This document shows, piece after piece, positions 24,659 through 36,542 of a DNA stretch of 64,000 nt; within the stretch, counting starts at the first letter, position 1, and the number at the start of each line of letters is the position of its first letter. Under the pieces are notes generated by a model, which saw nothing but the letters and a program-made list of their open reading frames with translations, ran no database searches and was not told where the DNA came from. Source of the DNA: Suillus spraguei (taxonomy: Eukaryota > Basidiomycota > Agaricomycetes > Boletales > Suillaceae). The position numbers and the translations under genes are program-made. The stretch lies in the NCBI GenBank assembly GCA_016800925.1, contig JABCPU010000172.1:62001-126000 (forward strand), given 5' to 3'.

Positions 24659-24815
24659 CATCGACGCCTTATTCATCCGAGTCGTCGATAACCTATCATA
24701 CATTCCTTACATTTGTTGCTTATAACACTCAATTGAGCTGCTTGTTCTCCTTCTGATCATCGATGCATCACCTACACCACACCGCCACAGCACCTGCTCG
24801 CTCACCTGCAATTTA

Positions 24816-25430
24816 GTTGTTTTTGGAAAGTTCTAATGCAGATATCGATGAGCTCCCCAATGTTTCGATAACTGTTTCTGGTGCCACAGACCCCGCAAAA
24901 TACACCTCGACTGGCCGCTCTTTTCCAATCCAGACACTTCGGCACTGTCAATTCACTTTCGATGCGGCTTCATTCTCCCAGGTTCAACATCACCGTGTTA
25001 CCTTGCCGCCTGACTTCGTAGAGCCCCAACCATCTGATATCATCCTGCGTGGTATCCGCGACCCTGATAGCCCTATATGCCCCCCTCGTATTGATCCCTG
25101 GTCTGAAGATTGTATTATTGGTGACGTGAATATTACTATCTGATCTCTCGCCCCTTCTTCCACTCAGCGTCTTTTCTAGTATCATACTGCGTCTCCTCTA
25201 GTACCATACTATGGAGCTTTTACTACCTATACCTTGCTACCTGACCAAACTCGTCCTTTCTATGATGCACTCCCTTAATAATAATGCACCCATTACTACT
25301 ACTGGCCAGGCCTTAATAGGATTTTAGGCTTGGTAGCGAATGCTGAGATCTCGAGATGTCGTATCGCGCACTTGACGTTGTGTATCGCGCACTTTATTAT
25401 GTAAAGTTCCTTTTGAAGCATCATAGATTT
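24816..25430 (+). repeat. Partial copy (right half) of the 21-bp-ended repeat element
   Basis: Resembles 52690-53690 in the same orientation. Shared parts include a coding-like core (GATDPAKYTSTGRSFP; WSEDCIIGDVNIT, with WSEDC vs SEDCFIGDVNIT in the other copy), a 3' segment with TTACTACTACTGGCCAGGCC, and the terminal units GTATCGCGCACTTGACGTTG ending AAAGTTCCTTTTGAAGCATC. The longest open frame (24817-25143) has no recognised domain. It sits between UTP20 and SKP1; a matching left terminus is not seen. Confidence 0.6.
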
Positions 25431-25566
25431 CGACCGCAGATAACTTTCCCATAACAGATAGAATCTAGTAGGTCTCTGAGACCCTTTGCTATTACCACCG
25501 AGAAGTGCTGTATGAGATGCGCGTCTTCTTTGCTACCGCAGTCACCACTTCACCAATTCTATCAAC

Positions 25567-26340
25567 ATGGTTCGTCTTGTCACTTCCGATAATGTGGAAT
25601 TTGTAGTCGACAAGGAGGTTGTCGAGCGCAGCGCTCTCATCAAGGACTTCACATCTGAAGGTACTCTTTTTTATCGTTGCCACCCATGGGAGTCACAATG
25701 TTGATGTTGCCATGCTCAGATGTTGGAGAATCTATACCTTTGGCTAACGTTTCCTCAGCCGTACTGAGCAAGGTTGGCATCTTAGATATTTATGGACCAG
25801 CATTCTTCTTTGCCCTAGAGCTAGATAACCACGTGCTCACACCCACTATTGCACAGGTCATAGAGTACTGCGAACACCATAGAGGTGAACCTTTGCCTAG
25901 CGCAGACCCCGACCAGAATCAGGATGAGATCCGCAGGCGAACAACCGATATCAGCGAATGGGACCAGAAGTTCATGATCGTTGACCAAGAAATGTTATTC
26001 GAGCTCATCCTCGCTGCAAATTATCTCGATATCAAGTCTCTGCTGTGAGTCACAAAGATGGTAGTTATACGACTCCCTCTTATCACCTTGCAGCGACCTT
26101 GGATGCAAAGTAGTTGCCAACATGATTAAGGCAAAAACCCCTGACGAAATTCATCGTTTCTTTAATATCGTCAATGAGTTCACTCCGGAGGAAGAGGTAT
26201 GTTCTGTTCGTCTTCCTTACTGCCATCACGAGCCAAATTTTGATCAAAGGCGCAAATCAACAAAGAGAATGTAAGTTTCAACCATTCAAGTCTTATAAAT
26301 GACCTCAAATCCTCTTCAGGAATGGGCTGAAGACCGATGA
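25567..26340 (+). CDS. SKP1: SKP1, SCF ubiquitin ligase adaptor
   Basis: Skp1 bridges cullin-1 and F-box proteins in SCF E3 ubiquitin ligases. Six exons (25567-25660, 25720-25772, 25857-26044, 26094-26196, 26250-26270, 26320-26340) join in phase to a 159-residue protein, the normal fungal length. The N-terminus [18 protein letters not shown] is the BTB/POZ-like strand region, [14 protein letters not shown] and the [20 protein letters not shown] helix form the dimerisation core, and [20 protein letters not shown] with FTPEEEAQINKENEWAEDR is the F-box-binding C-terminal domain. The last two coding exons are 21 nt each. No defects seen. A potential client, an F-box protein, is encoded at 41.5-43.3 kb, though proximity has no known meaning here. 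Confidence 0.95.
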
Positions 26341-28615
26341 GGGATCGGTTTATAGATTTTACTGTACCAGCTATTTTTCTATGTCCATGTCATTACCAGT
26401 TTTCTCAATACTCCGATATGCACTTGAGGTTTTCCTGTGGAACAGCAGTCGTTGCGTGTCATAGCTTGGCACGTGCTTACATCCCCACGTCAGTGGAGGA
26501 GGTAGTATTGTGGGCAGAACTCTGCCATTCTGCCGCATGGCAGGGCAGAACTGGCACTGCCAGGCAGGCGGCAGAACCTTCTGGACAGAACTCCCGCACC
26601 TGCAGAACCGCGGGATGTACTATATAGTTTAATGTATCATTTCAGTGTATGATAGCGTGAATTGAAGCACTTTAAAACTCTCTACAATGGCTATCAAGTC
26701 TGGGGGCCAGCCTATGAACACCCTCATTGAAAACAACTTCAAGAAGGGTGATTATGCTACTTCTTCCAAGTTCAACAGATCGTGGCTGTCACGTCCGAGT
26801 CCACCTTAAGAATGTTGCTGACAGAATGCCGCCACGCTCACTTGCACATTACACACAACCTGGACCAAACTTCTGGGAATTGATACGAAGGCTGGCAAAC
26901 AGCTCGAAACCGACTTTGCATTCATTCCTTCAGTTTGAGCGGTTTCTGATGACAATTTCAAAAGTCCCAAATCAATGATATTGATGCTGAGTTTGCTCGA
27001 CTCGAAGATATTTGTAATGCGGAAAAAAACAATGAGCAGAGTTTGCCTCGGACTGGATCATCGTGGACAGGAAGGAAGTTTTGAAAGGGAGAACATTAAA
27101 CTGCAGCGCGTCGACGAGGGATTGGTGCCTGCAGCAATTGAGGATGAAATTACGGTCATGGATTATAGGCAGTGCAAATGGAGATAGGACATGGAATATT
27201 GATTCTATGTTGCTGTCGAGCGGTTTTTCATCCATCATAGCAATGGGTGAAACCACTTGAAAACAACATATGATTCTGCTTTCTGCCCACAGCACTACTA
27301 AGGAGAAGTGCTTAGTCGAATTCTGCACTCCGATCCAACTCCGATCCAACTAACATTGTGTGTGTGAAATTGACGGAGCTTGCGTAAGTTCGGTCCTATC
27401 GCTATTTTCATCCCGATGTCGGACCAGAATTTCGAAAACTCATTTAGCCGCTTTGAAGAGACGCCCCATGCTAACTTCTTTTGTAAATCTTTAACCTGAC
27501 TTGGGCACTGCGGGGCAGTGACGAAACCCTGGAATCGCACCGCGCACACTGACCTGCGACCAGCCGCACTTGGTGGTGGTCATTACCAACTGCAGGTGAC
27601 CTTGTCAAGCAACCAATCCCTCGCCGTGCAAGACACTACAATGCAATATTGTCAAAGGTAAGTTTTCAAGTTGTTTACCATCCGAGTCAAATGAGCTCCA
27701 CTTGATTTCTGCAACTCTTAGCGAGATCGCCGTCCCTTTGTCTCCGTCGAAAACAGTGGTTTTTGGATCATACGACAGTGATTATTCATCCGGGCACTCA
27801 CTCAGGCTGCTCTGTGGTTAAATCCTGCTAGCAAGGGATGAGTCGCTGCATCAATAATCGATTCATCCCCAACATGTCTGACTCGAACCCTAATTCTCCA
27901 AGCCAAAGTCCTTCCAGCATCATAGCGCCACTCCTGAAATATATTGTACTTGGCGCCTCAAGTATCTCTTATACCATCACCGCTCCTGCTCAGCCTGGAT
28001 TACCTTTTGCGATGTGTCTATCTCACTCTCGCCGGCTCATTTTGAGAGCACTGCTTATCGCCACTGTTATGTCATTTGTCGACTATCCCTCGCTCCGTCC
28101 GAAGATGCTCCTTTTAGCAGTATCTTGAACAGTATCCTCGAGTCTTTTTAAGCGAAGACACGATCAGATCTCACCTTTGGCTTTGTCCCAGATTATCTGA
28201 TGTGTTCCAGGTTTTTCTGTCGCCAGCCGCAACAAAACCAACTTCGTCGTTGCCATCTACCTCCATTTCCTTCAAATACGTGCCTCGTCGTTGGCGAAGT
28301 CTGGGTCTGATGTTTTCGCGTCTGTACAACTTCCGGCTGACTGTGAGCGTCACTTTCTGCTACTGCTCTGTGCCTTTTTCGAAAACGTTTATGGCTCAGA
28401 GGTCACCGCAGTGCTTTGTCGCTTAGGCCTTTCTATCTATTTTCATCATTCTGCTGGTGATGGCGTAGCGCCTTGGATAGTGCTGCCTACCGAAATTCTC
28501 GTGCAATGTTTACGCAATCTCGCACTTGTTACCTTATCTGACTATTGCTGTTGTCTCATGGACCTGCTCTATATAGTCGCTCTCGGTCCGGTCTACCATA
28601 TTCATGCTTGTATAT
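26341..28615. other. Stretch without a convincing gene
   Basis: A short GC-rich block (26500-26610) is packed with GGCAGAAC/TGCCAG-type words. Near 26690 a short frame (MAIKSGGQPMNTLIEN) breaks after about 40 codons. On the plus strand 27838-28128 and 28291-28632 there are open frames with Ser-rich or hydrophobic content (CERHFLLLLCAFFENVYG) but I recognise no family and cannot join them convincingly. A TATA-like CTATATAG at 28568 lies just outside the palindrome that follows. Confidence 0.35.
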
Positions 28616-29390
28616 TGGATGACTTTCCGTAGGCAAAATAATCCAGAATAGAATATACCGGAGTCTCAAAAATATTACCAATACCGCTGATATGTTAATG
28701 TATACTGAAATAATCCCCCGTACGCACATTCAAACAAATTTAGTCTGGTCCTTGATGGACGATAACTTTGCAGTCCAGCAGCTGCTTCTCAACAAAGACG
28801 AGGCTGAACATTTCGATGACGATGAGAGACTTAGGGTGCTCACTGCCGCTATCATTGCTGGGAGTGAGGTATCACAACAAGAGCGCATTGACACTCGGTC
28901 CCCACATCGTTTGTACCTTTGCCGATCCCAACTACTTCCAAATCCTCGTATCAACACCCCATGGAAGGTGCTATATGATAGCCAACATGATAGAGCCTTC
29001 ATCACTACAATGGGCGTTGATGTGCCCACCCTCTCCTCACTACTTACTGCAGGCTTTGCGCAAGCCTGGTATGAGACACCAATGCCTCGTGAGGATGTCT
29101 CTGCGCACGGAACTCCAAGGATAGATAAACGCTCCCTTGATGCTGCAGGGGCACTTGGGCTTGTGCTACATTATCTCAACTCTACTATGCATGCCATTAG
29201 CCTCCAGCAGATCTTCGCTATCATCCCCAGTACTGTCACGCGATATCTTCACAGATAGAATGTAAGAAGTGATGGGAAATTGATACTACTAGGTTGCATT
29301 GGGCGAGATTGGAGGCACCGGTGGCATACAGGTCAGGTAGGCACTCCATTAGTGGGCACAGAGAACTTGGGACGTCGTTCTGGGCACTTA
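28616..29390 (+). repeat. Left arm of the 775-bp palindrome
   Basis: Begins TGGATGACTTTCCGTAGGC and ends at GTTCTGGGCACTTA. Pairs base for base with 30266-29492 apart from scattered substitutions. Confidence 0.88.
28692..29258 (+). pseudogene. Harbinger-like transposase, N-terminal half (left arm)
   Basis: A 188-residue open frame with SLMDDNFAVQQLLLNKDE, RSQLLPNPRINTPWKVLYD, HDRAFITTMGVDV, DAAGALGLVLHYLNSTM and LQQIFAIIPSTVTRYLH. This order matches the region N-terminal to the DDE domain in basidiomycete PIF/Harbinger-type (DDE superfamily endonuclease) transposases. The frame stops right where the catalytic domain should begin, so it cannot be an active transposase. Retained parts could bind DNA or partner proteins; this is inference. 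Confidence 0.72.
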
Positions 29391-29491
29391 TGTCACACAA
29401 TGCGGCACCTCGCACAGTAATACTGAGGTACGTTTCAACTTTTAATCAAGTATGCTAAAGTCTTTCTCTCCTGCCACTATCTAGGTGATTC

Positions 29492-30266
29492 TAAGTGCCC
29501 AGAACGACGTCCCAAGTTCTCTGTGCCCACTAATGGAGTGCCTACCTGACCTGTATGCCACCGGTGCCTCCAATCTCGCCCAATGCAACCTAGTAGTATC
29601 AATTTCCCATCACTTCTTACGTTCTATTTGTGAAGATATCGCGTGACAGTACTGGGGATGATAGCGAAGATCTGCTGGAGGCTAATGGCATGCATAGTAG
29701 AGTTGAGATAATGTAGCACAAGCCCAAGTGCCCCTGCAGCATCAAGGAAGCGTTTATCTATCCTTGGAGTTCTGTGCGCAGAGACATCCTCACGAGGCAT
29801 TGGTGTCTCATACCAGGCTTGCGCAAAGCCTGCAGTAAGTAGTGAGGAGAGGGTGGGCACATCAACGCCCATTGTAGTGATGAAGGCTCTATCATGTTGA
29901 CTATCGTATAGCACCTTCCATGGGGTGTTGATACAAGGATTTGGAAGTAGTTGGGGTCAGCAAAGGTACAAACGATGTGGGTGCCGAATGTCAATGCACT
30001 CTTGTTGTGATACCTCACTCCCAGCAATGATAGCGGCAGCGAGCACCCTAAGTCTCTCATCGTCATCGAAATGTTCAGCCTCGTCTTTGTCGAGAAGCAG
30101 CTGCTGGACTGCAAAGTTATCGTCCATCAAGGACCAGACTAAATTTGATTGAATGAGCGTATGGGGGATTATTTCAGTATACATTAACATATCAGCGGTA
30201 TTGGTAATATTTTTGAGACTCCGGTTTATTCTATTCTGGATTATTTTGCCTACGGAAAGTCATCCA
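29492..30266 (-). repeat. Right arm of the 775-bp palindrome
   Basis: Reverse complement of the left arm; begins TAAGTGCCCAGAACGACG and ends GCCTACGGAAAGTCATCCA. Differences include a C-to-T change (relative to the arm's own reading direction) that makes a stop codon in the transposase frame. Confidence 0.88.
29624..30190 (-). pseudogene. Harbinger-like transposase, N-terminal half (right arm)
   Basis: Same coding segment as the left arm, read on the minus strand. A CGA codon of the left copy is TGA here (near 29956), splitting the frame into 30190-29957 and 29914-29624. Ends TVTRYLHK before the shared stop. Confidence 0.72.
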
Positions 30267-30922
30267 GTCATCCATTATTCTTATAGGCTCTTGTGTTTTA
30301 TATGACACCTAACTTACGTACTGTCCTTATGGTAAAGTACTGTCAGTGTGCCATCAGGTCTAATCTCATGTATATTGGAGTTGGAGTATGGGTTCAATTG
30401 GAAGTTGGTGGTCAATAGATTGGCATATCTCAGATTACATGGCAGGACAACGACTGATAAACAGGAGACTCCACAATGCAAATGATAACGACTCGTAGGT
30501 TCGAGTCTCGAGACCAGCCTGGTTTCAGACTAGTCACGAGTCTAAACGACTCGGGCAAAATGGAATAAGCTAGAACAAGCAATTGCTCATGCATCGCAAC
30601 CTGGCACGAACGCGGCGCTATGATGTCAGTAGAATGAATTGAAGCCTGGGCGTTGCTCGAGTCAGACATGATGACAAGTTTCTGTGCCGCACAGGCAGTG
30701 TGACACGCGCCACACGTCGCATGCGCCATATTCTGTGCTCGCATAGTAATAGAGGCTGTACATGGTGATGATAGTAGAGAAGCGAGTGGCACGACCAGTA
30801 CACGTGGACAGAACAACAGTTGTACACCGAAATTACGTGTTGGCGCCAATCGTGATCGATCAAATTCACGCCTTGCTCTCTGACCACTATCGCCACCAGA
30901 CTCCAGTGGACAACACACCACC

Positions 30923-32047
30923 ATGGTGAGGGCAGAACGAAAATATATAGACCTCATGAGGCAAAGTACCTCGGGCCTCTTCGCTAACTGGGATCCAGAG
31001 AATCCAATCAAGGTCAGCGACATCACATTGATGTAAAATGGACAGGTTGACCGAAGGGCGCAGGTCGGATCGTACGGCCGTTTTGACCTTGATACGATGC
31101 GATTCACTGTCCTCGGAAACATCTATAATCCAGAATTCCAAGTCCTACTCGATGCTGTCCACGGGAACCTCACGATGTCAGATTATCCGCCGGAGTTGGA
31201 TCCAGTAGAACAGGATAGGATTGTCACTTCCGCAGGTGCTAGGAAGCAACCCTTTGATCCAGGGGCAGAGTTGTGAGTACAGCTGAGAAGATCTTGTCGG
31301 ATTATCGTCCTGACCGTCTGCTAGCAAGAAAGAGAACTTTAAGAAAGCGTCATTCAAGATGAATTTCAAGTTCCTCTCGGGCAAACGAAGCGCTGTGCTT
31401 GTCATACACAAGCCCCGTCTTTATCACATTCCAAATAATAAAGTCCTCGACGTGCTATACAGAATACCAGAGTTCAATGGTCTGTTTCTCGTTACATCAG
31501 TCTACAGGTGCCGCGCGTGGTCTATCTATCTCTCAAGTAAACGTATGTTCTTTCTGTTTCAATCAATGGCTCGTGCTCATGTCCTTAATCAAGTCGAAGA
31601 GGTTGTATCTGTGGCACTTCTTCCGTCAAAGGTTGGCTTCAACCTTGAGTGGTGGTCCAGCTCGGACTCGGACTTCGTCCGCCAGGGCACCGACAATGAT
31701 GGCCTCGCTTCACCACTCTTCACCGCAAAACAAAAGCTCCCGTTGATCCGACGTTATATGCGTGGTATGCCTGTACCAGACCCTGAACCAGGCGATAAAT
31801 TGTATGTTACCCCTATAGCATTCAGGTTGATCACGCCTGTTGATTCGCCACATAGCTGGATAGAAGGATGTCCAGGTTGGGAGCCCGTTGATGAGGATGG
31901 TTATGAAGATCCTATATGGGATGAGGTAATTGTTTATTTCTCTTTAGTTTCGGAAAGTCTCACTTGTCATTCCCGCAGGATTACGAGCCTCCTGTAGCGA
32001 GAGTGTGGCGACGCATCATGTGTAAATCTAATATGACGCGGTGGTGA
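30923..32047 (+). CDS. Conserved Agaricomycete protein of unknown function
   Basis: Five exons (30923-31012, 31046-31272, 31325-31542, 31594-31925, 31979-32047) join in phase to 311 residues without a break. The pattern is one I recognise from many mushroom genomes as an unnamed family: a short N-terminus with ANWDPENPIKVDRRAQVGSYG, a GRFDLDTMRFTVLGNIY block, a linker, then NFKFLSGKRSAVLVIHKP, IPEFNGLFLVTSVYRCRAWSIYL and LEWWSSSDSDFVRQ. It is hydrophilic with no signal peptide or membrane helix. No enzymatic motif is visible, so I assign no function. The first intron is only 33 nt but is required, since reading through meets a stop. It starts about 650 bp beyond the Harbinger palindrome. Confidence 0.72.
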
Positions 32048-33150
32048 ATACTTTTACCACATTATCTTCTTTGTGATTCTTTGTGCATCTTGTGGTATGT
32101 AGTTCGGAAGTACGGACAGTTATCACGGATTATGTAGGCAGGCCAACTCGAACACTACAGGATAGGTAGGGCCAAGCTGAAACTGACATCATGATAGTGA
32201 CTGTGAATAAAAATATGTTACTATAGTACTTGATGTCAAATCAATAATAAGAGATCTGAGTCTGAAAGCTCAAAGCCGAGCATTGGGTCCATCAACAGTA
32301 CTTCTGACTGAGTCGTTCAAGGGTCAACATTCTGTTATTTATGTGATGAAACCAGTATCCACATGTACACGCATACTTGGACAATCCATGCTACATCGAC
32401 CTTGACCCCTAGTCCAGCCTCGCCATGATTTGTTCACGAATGAAACAAAATACTCATGTATAGAACCCCGGTGGCATAATGTCTACCCACCACTGCGGCT
32501 CTCTGCCCACAAACCTAGTCAGTTCATCAACCTGTTTCTGAGTAGGGCGCCGATCATAACTATCCCACTGATCACTGAAGATGTACAACACGCAAACCGC
32601 ATCTTGATCCATGCATTCCGCTGGAACCATCTGTCCGCGAGGTAGAATTGCCATAGAGGTCGATAGCGAGTGGATGAGGAAGGTTCTTGAGAAGCTGTAG
32701 CTGGGGTCTGCTTGGGCATTGGTCCTGGCTTTGGCTTCGGAAAAGTCGGGATGTAGCTTGGCGAAGAAGGAACGAGCTGTCTCGTAGAGCCACTTCTCAG
32801 ATACGTAGTAGCCATACAGCTGGCGGTGGCGTCGATTATGTTGATACGGTTTGGTTCGGACTGTTTGGTACGTTCAGAAGCAGGTTGTTGGTCTTGTTTG
32901 GCTTCACCAAGCTGAGCAAGAGCAATTGGGAGGGATATCAATAAATAACACCTGGACAGACCTGCATGCTAGACATCGCTCCATCGAGGCTTTGGGATTA
33001 TTGAGACATGTTCAATGTTGGAATGTTGGAAACCCGCCGGGATGACTATGGGAAACACTGAACGAACTGGACAAGAATTGACAGGACAAATCCGCACATT
33101 TCAGAGCGCGATAGATGAAGGTAGGTAGTCTGGATCTGAAATGTGATTGG
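32048..33150 (-). CDS. Possible hypothetical gene, minus strand (structure unresolved)
   Basis: The minus-strand frame 32654-32454 (VCVLYIFSDQWDSYDRR; VDELTRFVGREPQWWVDI) has convincing protein-like composition, and a second frame upstream (32941 to about 32660, Pro/Lys/Ser-rich: SYIPTFPKPKPGPMPKQ) could be its N-terminal exon. I could not place an intron that joins them, so limits are uncertain. No family recognised. Nothing else seen in 32048-32450 or 32950-33150. Confidence 0.35.
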
Positions 33151-33159
33151 CTATGTCGT

Positions 33160-34200
33160 CATCCAGCTTACAAATGTTAGGAGCAAGTGCAACCAAACTC
33201 AACTTGGAAGGTTCACTCTGGTCCACTGTTTCAGTATCACTCCTACAATGGCTAACACTAACGCAGATTTTATACTACGTGTCAACATTAATGCCGCCGT
33301 CAATCGTACCAGAGAGAATTGTCCCTGGTATGGAGTATGGGGCATCTGTGTAACATGGTCAGACCGCCGCCCGCATAACCGTTACACCAAAAGGTGAAAT
33401 ACTGAAAGCTTAGCTTTCAGCATCAGCGGCGGTATATGTACTGATTATGGGAACTCAGGTAAGCAATTGTGCTTATCCTTGCACACTCCAACACCCAAAC
33501 AATAGACTGCTCAACAATCCCTCATTACTCACTCGTGCCGACGTATGATGTTTATGACGATGATACTACGCCACCATCCAGCCAATCTACTAGTGGCCGT
33601 ATGCGAATATCTCCCCCGCCTCGGCATCTTGAACAAAGTCTGGTACCCTGACAGAGCGTTTGGAAAGTTTTCAAACGCTCTGTTACGGTACCAGACTTCG
33701 TTCAAGTACTCCGTCGTGCCATTCGACCAGGGGAATTTCCGCTCCGTGACATTGAAAAACATGTCATCCTGATTGTTGAAATCAAGCCAGGGCTCAAACG
33801 CTATTAATTCCATTCAATGCCATCCTATTCTATCCTCACAAGTGGCTCAGTAGGCTATACATGCGTTTGCTGCTGATCCAAATTTCCGGTCACTTGGCGC
33901 GGTGCTACCTTGTGGAATATACTGGGCGTTCTACGAAGTCGACCGGCCATTTTCTCACCAGTTGGAGCACTCGGAGAAGACCAGGGAATCGGATGATCCA
34001 GACTATGTGCCCCAGACGGAGAACTCTGCAGATACACAATCAGACAACTCATGCTCCTCTGCCCTCAGCGACTCTCCCGCTATTATATTCCATATTCTTG
34101 ATTGCGTCGATGCTATCATAGGCTGCAACAAAACAAATTCTCCTTGGACGACGTGCCGCTTTGCAAGCAGGCTTTTACTCAGATATGTGCGCATCTGAAA
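33160..34200 (+). pseudogene. Broken copy R1 of a multicopy family with an ILIVEIKPG motif
   Basis: Coding remnants appear in shifting frames: FVQVLRRAIRPGEFPLRDIE then KHVILIVEIKPGLKRY, then in another frame HAFAADPNFRSLGAVLPCG and YEVDRPFSHQLEHSEK. The same segments occur inverted at 38215-38870. The hydrophobic-Glu-x-Lys run is reminiscent of PD-(D/E)xK nuclease-like folds, but that is inference from one motif. Stops and frame changes show it is not an intact gene. It contains the hairpin at 33628-33706. Confidence 0.55.
33628..33706. repeat. Perfect-looking 79-bp hairpin inside R1
   Basis: Begins CTTGAACAAAGTCTGGTACC and ends GGTACCAGACTTCGTTCAAG; the arms are about 37 bp with GTTTGGAAAG..TTCAAAC at the turn. 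The related copy R2 has only one of the two arms at the same place. Confidence 0.85.
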
Positions 34201-36340
34201 GCTCGCCATAGTCAGTTTTGGGGATTGCAGGGTGATGGGGAGTGCACCGCTTGTACTGCAATCGTTTGTTTGCTTTGTCACATTCTCACTGACTCGCTAC
34301 AGGCGATAGAGAAGCGCGAGCATGAGAGCAGGAACAGATAATTGCCATCATGAATCGTTCGTCTTGCCATGTTTTTGTTGACTCTTACACTGACCCGTAT
34401 TGTTCCTACATGTGATAAAACACATTACGTGCGCAGCGAGAGAGCGTATCAGACAGCTAGCTATGTAAGTCGAAGGAAGCAATCATACCCACCCATTGCT
34501 TACTATAGCGCATAGAGGGTCTCGTTTCATTCAAGTTTCTTCGTACCATATAATATTCATTATAATGGACCTTCCTTATATTATGATTCGAGTAACGATA
34601 GCATTCAAATGCAGGATATTTAACTCGAGCTTGCGCGTGCAACAATGGGAACTCATATCCCGTGCATAGTATGGGCGGATGATGCTCTTTCATTCGTCTA
34701 TCTCATCGTCTATTTCATTCCATGGTACCTGACGAACACGTCCAAGCTGCATCTTCCACAGTTTTGAGATTCGAAAACCTCCATTGTTTTGACGTACACT
34801 TCATGGAGATGGTTCTCAGATGTGTGGGAGCGTAGTTCGTTCCTGGAACGAGCTGGTTTGTTGTCCTATCGCTCATTCGCTGACTTTGACATGGGCAATT
34901 CATGTACCAGATGCTTATCGCTCATCAGGAAAACGTAATTCGCTACGGAGTGCTCTGTAGCACTTTGTAGCACAATCCAACCCGCTGATGCTGGTTAGCA
35001 GACCACTGCCGCGAAACGTTCCCGTCCTGGATATGATGTACGCATTTGACCTTTCCTCAATTGTCATCTCTCATCGGGGTGAGAGGACCCACATAGCGGC
35101 AAAAATGTTGACTTGCTCTTCTCCATCAGCTTCGAGACGCGATTTTCCATACATGATTTCAACTGAATAGATCAGCTAAATATTGCTACCATTTCTCCTT
35201 AACAGAGTGCAATCGCGACCATTCAAATCTGTGCAGCTACGACTTCAGGGTACGAGGGTTGTTGTGAATCGGACAACTTTTTGGTACTTGTGTAAAGATT
35301 ATGCATCCTTTACGCACCGACCGACCTTCAAAAATAAAGACGTTTTGAACCGCCAGGTACTAACGTCAGCCATATGACTCACTGATGCCATCCGAGTCAC
35401 GCAGATACATCCTTTCTTTTCCCTTATTACTTCACTGCCGTCTTCAATCCATATGGTTTCATCCCGTTACTGCAAACTCGTTATCTCTGTCTACATTCAG
35501 TCCTTCTCCCTCGTTACTGACACGCTATTTTCAAAAGTCGCATATTCGAGCCTAGTTATTCTGTCAAAAGCTACTCAGTCGATCTTCGTACCCTCTTTAT
35601 TTTCTGTATGGCTCACACATGACCGAAGACCCTCCATTCTCAGTATAAGTAGCTCATATACACTCTGGTATCTACAGCGAATTCTATCCTAGAAGATTCC
35701 CGCTCAAAAGTACCTCAGAAAAAGCCCTTGAAACGTCCCGCCCTGTCACTTGCCTCAAAGTATAGTCCTGCGCATACCTACATACGACAAATCTATTCCT
35801 TTCCTCTATTCGCTGTTACTCTCTCACTTGATCTGTTCACAATTCCCTGCTGAACTCACGACCAGCCTTACACTTGTCCCGACGCCAGGGAATTTCGCCT
35901 TGCTATGGTTGCCTTTCTAAAGTGGTCGACATTGCTCGCAAAGATACGCTGTATTGAGTACTCGAAGTTGCCGACTTTTTTTTTACAAGCGCCCCGCTTG
36001 CCTGCGGACAGTCATTCCCAGTGAAATCTGCACAGGCTGAGAGCGGGTGAGATAAGAGAATTTTAGAATTATTACATACTTGATAAGGTCAGATACGCGA
36101 AATGGAAATTTGTGTGATACTCTGCGATTGTACGTTGTTCGTTCGTGCGTGGTTTGCGTGTGTTCGTTTGCAACTTGTGCAAACGATTCCACTTCTGTGT
36201 CTTTGTAAATTGAACTCCCACATTTTGCGTGCACGACTGTCGTAGGATCACTCGTTTTTGCATGTATCACAAGAGATTGTAAGTGCGATTACATTATATA
36301 CATGTTATTCCTACTTGCTTACAGTTACTGCTATTAGTAT
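34201..36340. other. Stretch without a recognised gene
   Basis: Only short open frames without family resemblance or consistent splicing. A small inverted word pair around TGCTCTGTAGCACTTTGTAGCAC (within 34950-34975) is the only structure noted. Confidence 0.35.
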
Positions 36341-36341
36341 C

Positions 36342-36491
36342 ATGAATAAAAACTCTGCTCAGGCTGAGGCTGGGCCTTCTTCCTCTCTGCCTGTCAGTAT
36401 ACGTCGTAGACAAGCTCAGCAGGTTATCGTGAGGCGAGCTGCTCAACAAGCCAGAGAAGAATTCATTACCACTGCAATGAATAAAGAATGA
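36342..36491 (+). CDS. Short open frame, 49 residues (doubtful)
   Basis: MNKNSAQAEAGPSSSL.. to ITTAMNKE is a 49-codon frame rich in Ala, Gln and Arg (RRRQAQQVIVRRAAQQ). Its last codons form the left arm of a perfect hairpin, which could act as a 3' end structure. No homology recognised; it may be chance. Confidence 0.2.
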   Translation: MNKNSAQAEAGPSSSLPVSIRRRQAQQVIVRRAAQQAREEFITTAMNKE

Positions 36492-36527
36492 CCAGTCATT
36501 CTTTATTTATTGCAGTAGTAACGAATT
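36460..36527. repeat. 32-bp hairpin with a 4-nt loop
   Basis: AATTCATTACCACTGCAATG.. pairs with TTATTGCAGTAGTAACGAATT around the loop CCAG, with one or two mismatches per arm. Confidence 0.85.
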
Positions 36528-36542
36528 GTAGACTACGTTTGG

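Larger units (their letters stand above)
28616..30266. mobile_element. Fold-back element made of two PIF/Harbinger-like transposase halves
   Basis: A 775-bp arm (28616-29390) is repeated in inverted orientation at 29492-30266 around a 101-bp spacer. The coordinate sums of the outer and inner pairs are both 58,882, so the arms are collinear with no net indel. Each arm holds the 5' part of the same transposase gene; the two copies point at each other and the catalytic DDE portion is absent. I do not find terminal inverted repeats or target duplications typical of Harbinger elements at the edges. Confidence 0.85.

Noticed and set aside
28692..30190. Two intact head-on Harbinger transposase genes
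   Set aside because: Both stop before the DDE catalytic domain, and the right copy has an internal stop; they are the arms of one palindrome.
30430..31122. A 230-residue minus-strand open frame
   Set aside because: It overlaps exons of the conserved plus-strand gene at 30923-32047 and has no recognisable domain.
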